Positions 45,101 to 57,100 of a stretch of DNA of 64,000 bases are shown here, in pieces. Position 1 is the first letter of the stretch; each line of letters opens with the position of its first letter. The notes under the pieces were generated by a model, which saw only the letters and a list, made by a program, of their open reading frames with translations, ran no database searches and had not been told where the DNA came from. Source of the stretch: Scolanthus callimorphus (taxonomy: Eukaryota > Cnidaria > Anthozoa > Actiniaria > Edwardsiidae); contig CM066920.1 in NCBI GenBank assembly GCA_033964015.1, positions 7,469,912 to 7,533,911 on the forward strand. The letters are read 5' to 3'. The position numbers and the translations under genes were made by a program.

Positions 45101-48100
45101 TATTCATTACAGCCGATTGCGTTTGACTGTTTAACCCAAACAGTTTGCACATTACGTTTGAAAGTTGCATTGTGAGAGAAGAAGTGAGATGTTTCTAAGG
45201 GCAACTGCCATGTCTATTTTCACTGACCAATCAGAGAAGACAGAACTCTTTGGTTCTCCATAGAAACGTCTCATTCCATCCTAGAAACGCAACGTTCAAA
45301 CATAACGTGCAAACTGTTGGGGTTAAACAGTCAAACGCAATCGCCTGTAAAGAGCCTCAGTCAGCCACAATTTTGTCAGCCTAGCAACATACCGAGTCAC
45401 AGAAAGAATCCATTTCCATCAGCTGATTTAGGGAATGTGGTGAAATATTTTTCTTTGAATTTGGTAGAGCAAATACAAAACTTTGTAGATGGTTTGTCCA
45501 AGCTATCTATATACAATTCTACTCCAAATATCAAATAGCAAAGGTATGGCAGACAATGGCTCTTTAAAATAACAGGAAAATACCTGTATCTTGATGTCAC
45601 TCCACTATAATTGTCATGTCATCTTATGACACTTTCTGTCACTAGTATTGAGGCAAGAATATGGTGATAGGCATTCTTTTTTTGTGTTCCCCATATTTTC
45701 ATTTGCATAAATTTGTTATCTAGTTAGTTGATACCTAAACCTAATGCTGTTAGTGCCTTAACCCCAAACGTTTTTGTTTCTGTTTACTGGTCAAGTTGGA
45801 ATCCGTCAAAAGTGGGTCCCACTTAGCCTAGAAGGTACTGACTACAACAATGAAGGGCAACCACAAGGTCCTAATGCTGGACAGTTATCGCCAGAACACC
45901 CACCCTCCAACAAGGGCTACAAGTCTCCTAACAATAGATTTGGTTCAACCACCTCTTCATCCGAAGGCAGAGGTAGTGCCAGAGGAGGGCGTGGCGGCCG
46001 TGGGAGTAGTCGAGGGCGTGGCAGAGGAGGAAGGCAGCAAAGATCTCCTAGAGGTAGTGCTACATAGTAAAAGGGTTAAACTCAATCTGATTTCATATTT
46101 TATTCAAAACCAGACAGGTTGTACTGGCACAGAAATGCATCCTATAGGGTTAAAATGGCCATAATTTTATCCCTCCCTTTTATATGGAATTCCCCTCAAT
46201 TTTGGTGCATTATTTCAACTAAATTAAAAAACACCAAGGTGTACTTGATACATTTATAGGCTTTCTGGTATCTACTTTCTTTTTGCATGCCTTGAATATT
46301 TTTGCACTTTTGGTTTGAGTTTTGGTTTCTTGAGAGATGTGTTAATTTCTAGTAAAAAAAAAATTAGCACCCAAGATTGTGTTTACTCTAGAAAGGATGT
46401 TTTAAACTGATAAAAGTTTTTTAGAAATTTCATAGAACATCATTCCCCTTTTAGGTGCAAAATTTTTTTCAGAAATTAGTTCGTAAGATAAATGAATCTT
46501 GGCTCACATCCAGGATTGTTTCTAATGACTGGAGGCCAGGAAAAACCCGCTGAGAAGAGCAAAGTGATCATTCATAAGCACATTCCTTGAAAGCTTCTTG
46601 ACATCTGTTTTCTCCCTCTTAATTGAACTTTTCATTAAATGACAAGAGTTGGCAATTTGGGACTGAGAAGTTTAGCAATATGACTGTCTTGAATAGTTCC
46701 AATTATTTTACATTCACACTTTTAAAAACTATTTGCATTTTGTATTTGCAAAGGTCAATTTTCTTATAGTGAGAAAACTTCATTTGCAAAAATCAAGTAT
46801 AGGGGCTATAAGTTTTGGTTTTTTGTATATGCATTGTCTGCATTTAGAAAGTAATATCTTGCATGTTTCATCAGGGACAAGAAGTGGTTTGAAATAAACA
46901 GGGCAAAGCTGATTTTTTAACCAACTTCAAGGACTTTGGAAAACCTGATGAAAAACCCTTTGTGATTTAGAAGGCAGTTTCCCATTTGGCAGCAGGCATT
47001 TTTCATGACAAAGTCACATGAATTAGCTGCCTGGATTATCATGGTTGTTGGGCATTCAGTAAAACCACTAATAATACTCATGAAAAAATCTCTGGATTCT
47101 GATTGGCTGAGAGCAGTGCAGTTTTTAGGTAACAAAGTGCCAAAAAAGGTAACAAAGTGCAAAAATGGCTAACAAAATGCAAATTTTCTTTTGAGATGCT
47201 AAACTATTTTGATAACATAGAGCTATATTATGGAAACTTTGGTTTTTGTTCATACTCAAATTCTGTCAGGTTTTGGTCTAGATTTCAATGAAGGAAAAAT
47301 GCGTGCGGCTTGTTCAGTTTGTAAGCAGATTTGTGAATGACTCCTTGGAAATTTTTCATGTGTATTATTAATACGAAATCATACAACTTTTCTCATTCAA
47401 TTTGAAATTTATTTACACTCGTGGGTTTTTCAAAAAGCTCAAATTTTGATACTTTTTAAAAAACCCACTCGTGCAAATAAATTCCAAATTGAACTCGAAG
47501 TCGTATGATTTCCTATACAAATGAATGCAAATAGTAGTGAAACACAAATGGTGGAATGGTCAAAGTTTGATTCCTGTTCTAGACTGCTAGGGTTTTTCTT
47601 TTCTGCTTGGGTTGTGTTTCAGACCTTTCTCGTGGATAGAAATGATTTGTTATTTCTTCTGTGTTCAACATCTTTTGGATAAGTTAAAATTTGAAGGTCC
47701 CATCTCCCCAATTAGCCAGCAGAAGACTAGAAAGTGAGATGCAAAAAAGTAAAAACCTGTGTATAAGAACCTACAATTTAAGAACCTTTTAGGCTAAAAA
47801 TTTCATTTTAAACACCCTTTTTATAAGAAATTGCTCAGCCAAAAAATTTCCAAAGGTTCTTGTCCAGGGTTCAGTCAATGAGATTCAAAGATTACGGTAA
47901 ACTGTAATGAAAACCATATCATGTGTTTTTTGCCAATACTGGATTATACAATGCAATACAGATCCTTGCAAGTTGCACAGATGATTTCATAGATCACTAA
48001 ACTGTACCTATTCAATATAAAATATTATAGTTATGTGTTGATTACTAGTGTTCCTATCACATTAAGATACTACTAAAGAACCTAAGTAGCCTAATATCCC

Positions 48101-51100
48101 ACTAAATACCATTTCTATAAGAACCTATTCCATCTAAGTTGGAAAAATCTAGGTTCTTATACATGGGTTTTTACTGTAAAGTGCCTTACTTTTTATGGTG
48201 CCTTTCACTATTTTATTCTTATCTACCATAATCCCTAATGTCATTTCTTGTTCTGTTCTCAGTTGACCAGCAGCAAGACTTTCAGTACAATCAAGGCTAC
48301 CAATATGGTGGTGGGGGCTACCAATATTTCAATGGCACTACTTACTTCCAAGGCCAGCAACCAACATCACCCTATGGCATGACCTATTATTATAACACTG
48401 CTGCCCAATCTCAGTATGTGCCCATGCCTATAGAGGAGAAAACTCTACGAGACTATATCAAGAAGCAAATGTAAATAGAAAATCTTGTGTTCTTTGTTTA
48501 CCAGATTGCAATTGTGTGATTCCAGACAAAATCCATGCCTACCCCATGGAAGAGTTTTGGACATTGCAGAGGGGTTGGGGGATCAAATACGTTTTATGTC
48601 CCATAGAATCACTGTATTTGTCACTGGAAATTCCAGAGGGTTATGATATCTCAAACCCACTGGCTTTTTTATTGCTAACAGGGTTCGTATGTCTCCTGGA
48701 AAACTTGGAAAGTGTTGGATTTTTACTGTACTCCTGGAAAGTCCTTAAAACTCCTGGAATTTCAAACAAAGTCCTGGACAACTCCTGGAAAAATGAAACA
48801 AATTTCGTCATTCACAAAATCAAGAAAAATGTTATCATTCTAAAAATTGTTTAAAAAAAAAGCTTGAAACATTATCGAACATGGACTGAGAAGGCTGAAT
48901 GTTATCCTGAAAACTCCTGGAAAAATTCTGAAACAGCTCCTTAAAACTCCTGGATTTTTTTCCAATTTCTGAGCATACAAACCTTTTGCTAGAAATGTTA
49001 TAGAAATAACATTGAAACTTGTGTTTGCCAAACTAAAATGAAAATTTTAAGGTTCTAACAATACATTGTTTCTTAGTGAATATTACTTCAGTGAAGACAA
49101 TCTTCGCAAGGATTTCTTCTTGAGGAAGCAGGTAGGTGATTTTAGAGCAGATTTCATATGACTGCGAAAAGTGTCACGGCACAGAACCTTCTGTACGAAT
49201 GGAATGATTTTGCATAGTCATAGCCTTTTACAGTCATGCGAAATCTGCTCTATTGAGTGAATTCATTGAGCATGCAATATGGAGGTTCCCATGGCAACAT
49301 ATCCATTGCTTCCCTCCCTTCCCCATCATTGTGGGTGATGGGCACTAATATTAAGGGTGTTCGGAAGTTTGGTTGCTAAGTTACGTTTCGTTGCTAGCCA
49401 AGATTGTGTGACTTCGGCAGCAGTCTTTTCTCAAAATCAAATAACAAGATGGTTTTATTTCCACATATTTTCATTCTGGAGGAATGATTTTTCTAAAGTA
49501 ACTTCATTTTCCTAAAGTTTATTTCATTATTTTGGTTCAATGTAGAAAAAAAACGTTCATTTTCATTGTCAAAACAATTGAAAAACATAGTTTTGTTGGA
49601 GCGTTTTGCTGTGACTTGTTGTCTAAGTGCAAACTATAGTGCGGGATTTGTAAAATGTCGCCACTGGAAACTGCGAAATTCTGCTGAAGTACCAAAAATT
49701 ATGGCCAAACTAGCATCAAATATATATCATCTATCATTGTTGTATCTATTGCATTTCAGTTTTTCTGGAGTTCTTTACTTTTTGTAGCTTTTCTGAAGAG
49801 AAAATATTGTTCGGCGATCGAAAAAGTTGGCTACTTTAACAAAAATTAACCATTTTGAAAAGTAATTAGCAACTTTGTATAGTAGAAAATCATACCATGC
49901 TAGAAAATCATACCGTTATTGTTTCTACGGCGTTAAAGAAGAAAGAAACAGTCTAAAATGCCTAAATTGTAGCTGCTTTGTTCAGCCTACGAACTTGCAG
50001 TCTCTGGAGTGAAGGTTTATATACAATTTCTGAGGACACATTAGTTCGGCTAGAAAACAGAAGGTACCGAGTTCAACCCCTGAGTGCGTTTCTTTTCTTT
50101 TTCGATTTTTTTGCTTTTTCAGGTTTGAACTTTCTTTTTCACTTCTTAAACAATGTTACGATGTATTTCTCTTCCATTGCTTGCTTGATTCCTATTTTCT
50201 GGTGGAAAATAAAATATAAATTTGTTTTACACTTCCTTGGTAACCAAGCCTCCTAGCGCATCAATTCGTGTTTCTTTAAAACACTAATTCTCCCGCGAAA
50301 CTTAATATTTCACAAATATTTTAAAGCAAATCGTCATCGTTGGTATTACTGTCCTTTTATAATGTCATGGTGCAAAATTGGTCACGATTGAGTAAAGTGT
50401 CGCTGAATTAGAGCTGTTTCAAATTTCCCTAGCAACCAAGCTTCCGAAAAAATATGACAAAGTGATTTTGTGTAAATTCATTGAGCACAGTAGAGCAAGT
50501 GTCAGGTGCAGGGCTGAAAATTGCGCCTGTATGAGTCACTTTTGTGACTAATCTTTTCTAATTTGCAACTAAAATGTAAGCAATTTTGTCACCCACAGTC
50601 TGTAAAATGCGACTAAAAATTGAAACTATTATCCAAAATGTGACCTAGTTTTTTCTTAATTTCCGTCCCTGAGGTGACTGTCAAAAGTAAATCAGACTTG
50701 CATTTTCTACTCATTCCTATTGGCTGTGGTCTTGGATCTTTGTTTAACCAGCCAATGAGACTTTGTCAAGACAAAATGCAACCCACAGGTACTTAATAAC
50801 CTGATTGGTTGGTTGTTCAATTTGTCTTGCTCCTGATTGGCTAAGGGTATTTTACTTTAGGTTTAGTTTTCTACATTTGTCTGAAATTAGCTCTAACACT
50901 GTTTGTTATTCTAGATGGATGACGAGGGCTACATCCCAATACCACTTGTTGCCAGTTTCTACAGAGTACAAGCCCTTACTCATGACATCAACTTGATCAT
51001 TGAGGTATGTTCCACTAGATGCTTTGTTTCCTACAATGTCCAATTAAGTTTTGTTCCATTGCAAAGCAAAAACACACATTACAATGTAATATTTATTTTC

Positions 51101-54100
51101 CATTACAAATTAAGATTTTATCCCTACATACATGTATGTCTTCATTTAATTATCAATTCATGTTAAAGTAAATTCATTCTTTCAAGTCATAACTTGTATC
51201 AGGGCATAACTTGTATCAGAGTTAGAGTTTAGAAAACTGTAAAACCAATGAAATATTGCAAAGGACAAGCAATTTGTTTGTCAAATAAAAGCTAGACATG
51301 CTAGCTTTTCAACATAACAAGGATACTTGTCGAAGAAAAATAGTCAATTCTGTCTGGTCTACACAAGCAAATAAAAATTGTTAAGGAAAAATTGTCAAGA
51401 AAAATTGTTGGTGCATCTACATGTACATGGTCAAGTTTCCTTGTTACAGAAAAAATGTTAAGAAAAAATTGCATATGTAGACATGGTTTATTTCAATACT
51501 TTGAAAGGATCTAGAATTACATAATCAGGGCATCTGGGGAAGTGCGGTAAAAAACGGCAAAAAAGTGTGGAAAAGTGCGGGATTTTTAAGAAAAAAGTGC
51601 AGAAAAAAGTGCGGTAAAAGGGTCAAAAGTGCGGAAAAGTGCGGTAAGTTATTTTCTTTAATTTGTAGTTTGCGCTTTTGGGGGATCATAACGAGTCATT
51701 TCTGTTGATTTTCTATTTGTTTTGTCATTTTTAAACGTAATTTCGTTGAAATTGAGAAACAGCTAACTTGTTCAATAGTTTAGGTCAAGAACAATGGAAA
51801 AATGCAAAAAAAGAAGGGCTCACCATGCGTGCTTGCGCGCCATCAGCCATTTAAAAGGGTCAATTAAAGTGCGGAAAAGTGCGGTAAGTTATTTTCTTTA
51901 ATTTGTAGTTTGCGCTTTTGGGGGATCATAACGAGTCATTTCTGTTGATTTTCTATTTGTTTTGTCATTTTTAAACGTAATTTCGTTGAAATTGAGAAAC
52001 AGCTAACTTGTTCAATAGTTTAGGTCAAGAACAATGGAAAAATGCAAAAAAAAAAGGGCTCACCATGCGTGCTTGCGCGCCATCAGCCATTTAAAACTCG
52101 ATCCCCACAAAATCACTCCAATAATAAACGGTCTAAAGTACTCCAAAATGTAAACTTCGTGCGAAAAAAACACTGTTTTGTCATCACCATCTACGGTAAA
52201 TGGCTCCGGCAGTTTCGTAGGATATTTACGGCTTTTAAGTACAAATAAACAAACTTCTAACATCCAACGTTTTTCGTTCTCCTGTAACGCGCGCCATTTG
52301 TATTTACCCATTTCTTACAAGATCAGCTATTGGCTTATTTCCATCCAATTGCAGATCTCCTAATTGATGGTTTCTTGTACTCATGTTCAAACGGTCTGTA
52401 GTGGAACGCCTGGTATTTTTTTCGTTCGGTGGCGATCGTATCGGAAGAAAATGGTAGAGTTTTCAAGGCTTTTACGCTTAATACTTTAACATCGACATAA
52501 TAAACTGGGTGTTGACCTGCAAATCTTTGAAATAACCGTGTTTAGAAGGATTTTTTCACACAATTTTTAGTCATTTTCTTAAAAAGTGCGGAAAAGTGCA
52601 AAGAAAGTGTGAAAGTGCGGTTTAGTGCGATTTTTGGGCAAAAGTGCGGAAACGCACTGCCGCACTTCCCCAGATGCCCTGCATAATTGCCAAAAGACAA
52701 AAAAAAAGGAAGCATCATCTAAATAAGTGGCAAAAAGTTAATAGTACCAAATAGCACCACATGGAAAATTACAAATGTAAAATGTCTTCAATATAGGTGG
52801 TGACAATCTGCATAGGTCGTGTATCTGTTGTGTGGAGTTATGTGGTGTTATGTTATGTAAAATAGTGTATAGAATTTTTTTTAATAACTGATATAGCAGA
52901 ACCCCAAATTAACTACCTATTTTATCAAGTCTCCATTTGGCTCCTAATCAAGAGAAAAATGGTTGCCAAGTTGGTTGCCAGAGTATTTGTCGTAGAGGGT
53001 TTCTGTCATAGCCAGAAGGCATCTGGAAATGGAAAGTCAATCACTTTATATTGGTTGCAATTTTGCAGCTTGCATTGTTGTTTGGGATTTTGACAACCTG
53101 ACATAGTGTTTTGACATTAACTTTTACTTTTAGGAGCCATTGGTGACTAAGTGTAAAGTGTTAGTCACCAAGTGTCAAACATTGGTCGGCAAACTATAAT
53201 TTTGGTCATGAGTTTGAGTGGGTACTAAAGATGTTTTCTTTCTTTCCATTTGTTTTCATTTTTTTCGTTATTCAAATCTGCCATAATTATTATAATATTA
53301 ATAATAATGACTTTAATAATAATGACTTTATTTAAACAGGGTAGCACTTAATAGCCAAAGGCTAATACTCTTGTGGCCCTCATACTTATTACTATTATAT
53401 TACTTGCAATCAATAAACCCCATGAAATATCCACATACATACAGTATACTATATTAAAAACTACTGTAAAAGATAATTTTAAAATGCAATTTCTTCACTA
53501 TGTATCTAATCGACTTGGTTTCACACAAATTACACAATGACCTCACAGGGAAAATACCGATACACCCACATGTCTGATGACTGGCAGTAATTTCCTGCAG
53601 CTTGTTTTTAGCTTGTTTTCATGGGCAAATGAAAGCTTTATTATGACAATTTTGCCCATAGAAAAGTTTGTTGCCATTTGGTGACTATGCTTAAAGGGGC
53701 TCTCGCACGCTTAATATTCATCCACCAGGGACATAAAATAAATATAATTGTAACCATGAAAACACAAGTACATTTGCCCGTAGCAATCAAATTTAATTAA
53801 TAGAAAAACCTTTCAAGTGTTAGACAGATGCAGTTCTAGGTTGATTTGACTTGTTATCAAGAGGATGGAATTGGATTGCGATTTGAGCTATTTTCTTGTC
53901 AGAGAAGTGATGAGCAAGCATGCGAGAGCCCCTTTAAATTTCTGATCACCAAAGCAACACATTTGGTTGCCATTTGTGACTTTACTGGTTGCAATGTTTA
54001 AACTTGCTTATGTGCCATTTTGAACTAGACAGTTTGTTTGTTGTATTTTGTAGACCATGCGAGACAGTGAGATTGTTGAAATGACTGGTCATAAAATGAG

Positions 54101-57100
54101 GAAGAGAGAAAATCCTACAGCTTGGCCACTGCCTGCTAACTACCCCATGACTGGTATGAAAGATTGAAATGTTATGATCCTTTATTATCATAACTGATTC
54201 TGAGTTTGACATGATGGAAATGCAACGTGTATGAGTATTGGATACTGTAATACTTTTTGGGCAACATGCAGAAAGGGCCTGTACAAAATGATTCTACCAT
54301 TTCAGTTTCTTAAACAATTTTACTAACTAGTCACAGACTCTGACAGGATGTGCTGTGAAAAATTAAAATCTGCTGCATCCTGAGGCCATTTTCTGTCGCC
54401 CTGATCATGGCTCAGCCTGAACGATAGTCTACTAGTGAAATACAAGTAAAAGTTTTATTTTAACAAGTGGATTTCATTTATTTACTAGCCATCTTGGCTA
54501 CTTGGTTTTTGCATCTAAAAGAAAAACTTTCAAAAATATTGTTTACGGTTTTTCTTACTTCATACAGGGCCCGTGGTTTGATGCGCTGGTGCGGAAACGC
54601 ATAATTTGGCTTTTTCCGCATAATGCGCATAATCCGTCAAATCCCGTATAATCGCGCATAATTTCCCAAAATTTTGTGAAAATCATTTACAAGGCATCAT
54701 TACTTGGTGAATTTCAAACTTTCTTACATAGTTTTTCTCACAAAAGTGATACATTTCTTTTGAAATCATCTGTCCAACGTCAAAACAACTCAATAGAAAT
54801 GAAACTAACAAGGCGTTCTGTGCTAATCGCGTTGCGCTGGAGAACTGATGACAAGAAATAAAACACGTTTGCGCTTTGGATATTTTGCAAAGTAAAAACA
54901 AGCGGGAGAGGACGCTAACGGCGATAAACACAGCCGACTTTGTGCAGTTCACATTGATCATAATCACATCACATTACGCTTTTTCACGGATCATTTACAC
55001 GACAGAAACATGGCTACTTCCAACGATTGCAGATTGCTCTCGCGAACGGGGGATTAATTTTGAGAATTACACGCAGAACGACGGCACAGAAGCACGACGT
55101 TTTTGTGATCACAAGAGATCGTAACGATACTGTAGCTCTGATAGTCTGCATGTGTAGCTCTCGTGACCGTTCAGTTCATTGTTTAATAGGAGCGCATTGC
55201 TATGATCCGTGTGGTATGAAAAAGGTAACGCTTTTTTTGTAAGAAAGTAATAAGCTTTATTACAAGTGAAACACACGTCTAAAGGCCCGTTCACACGGCG
55301 CGATCTTAGCTGCGATTTTAGGTGCGATTTTTACGGCGATTGTCGACGTCATATCGCGCTGTGTGAACGGCTGGCGATTTGGCTCTGCGATATTTGTCAG
55401 TTTGTTGCGATCTGAAGAGATCGCACCCGCATCGCAGTGGAATTTGAACATGTTCAAAACGCCTGCGACGTCGCGGAGACATCGCAAGTGAAATCGCCAT
55501 AAGATTGCCGGCCGTTCCCACCGCGCGATATGACATCGCCATGGGATCGCCACAGAAATCGCACCTCAGATCGCAGCTGAAATTGCGCCGTGTGAACGAC
55601 CCTTAACGTCTACCTGAAAGAAACGTAGCGTCATTACGTTAGTAAAGCGAAGCGAAAGCATTTAATAAAGCATTTTATAAACAATTAAGAGTTGTTGAAA
55701 TCAAATAGCAGCTTTATCCATGTAACAAAACTGCTGAAAAGAGCAAAATACTTTACGGCACTAGAAAAATATTGCGCAATCCCGCATAATTTCGTATTTT
55801 TAGCGCATAATTTCGTATTTTTAGCGCATAATTTCAGAAAAAATTCCGCATAATTTCAGTAAAAATCCCGCATCAAACCACGGGCCCTGTTCATAACAGG
55901 AAGTAAATGATTCTACACTCGGTATACAATCAGGTTTTTGCCAACGGCCGCCAACTTGATTGTGCATTGAGCACTGATCCAGATTCTAAATAATCTTCTA
56001 AACAAAAAAGTTAAGATCGAGCCCTGCTGATGAAGGATTGACAGTAACATCTGAAACATTGGCATCACTTGGCTCCTGTTTTGTCTGCTTTTTAGCCTAT
56101 TACTTTTTTCCTGAAAATAAAGTAGAACACATATTTTAGTGCATTTCCAGTATTTTCTAGAATATCAGGCAAAACAGTGGCTAAAATTCAGAAAATATGC
56201 CTTTGTCATGACAAGGCCCATGTATGAGTTTTCTGTTCCAGATGATTCTTGCTCTCAAATGAGCCAATGCTTTTGTTGCATCGTCAAGCGTTCCAAACAG
56301 ATTCTAAAAAGTACTACAATTGAGCATCAATTTCCATCTCATCAGCAAATCTTGCCTTATATGAAATATAAACTTGGTTTGTCTTGTACGATGATTAAAG
56401 AGCCTCTGTCAGCCTCCATTTTGTCAGCCTAGCAACATACCGAGACAGAGAAAGCATCCATTTCCATCGGCTGATTTAGGGGATGTATCGTAATATTTTC
56501 GATTGAATTCGATAAATGAATGATAAAACTTTGTTTTTAGAAGACTATTTCAAGATTTCTACACGTAATTCGTTGTCTGATATTGACTGAAAACAATAAC
56601 AAAGGAGTGGCTGACAAGGGCTCTTTAAATCTAGTTTTTGCTTTCCAAAACTGTGAAAGTTTGGGTATCATTCACTGGACGTGGAACGTTTTGTTTTGGC
56701 AAACAATCCTCTGCATATCGTGAAGTGAGATCAGTTGGTTGGTTCTGTCTTCATTTGTTATCCCTCACAATCATGATGAAAAAAAAAATGCATTGGGTGT
56801 CCCAAAACAAACAGTTCTGTATGTGTTCAGTCATACCTTGAAACCAATCACTTGGAATTTTATTCAGTCGACCATGCCTTCCGTTTGTTCCTAGTACATG
56901 TACAGTATCTACAGTAAGGTGATTTGTAGGCATTGTCAGAATTCTGATTATCCTTACTTTTTTTGGTCCAGTTCAAAACATGTCATACTCTAATATGACT
57001 CCAGGAGTTGATGAGTACATGACAGGTGGGTTTCACACTCTGTAACAGCTGGCATTATGTTTTGAAAGTAGGGTGTTGGGTTGTTTCTGCACTGTGTGTT

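Noticed and set aside
48680..48985. Possible CAGGGTTCGTATG-bounded element after LARP1 exon 6
   Set aside because: Ends CAGGGTTCGTATG and CATACAAACC are roughly inverted and ACTCCTGGAAA words repeat inside, but the ends are too diverged and no clear target duplication was found.
50031..50085. tRNA-like B-box sequence (GAGTTCAACCCC)
   Set aside because: A plausible A box and a B box are present but no cloverleaf or acceptor stem could be drawn. At most an old SINE remnant.
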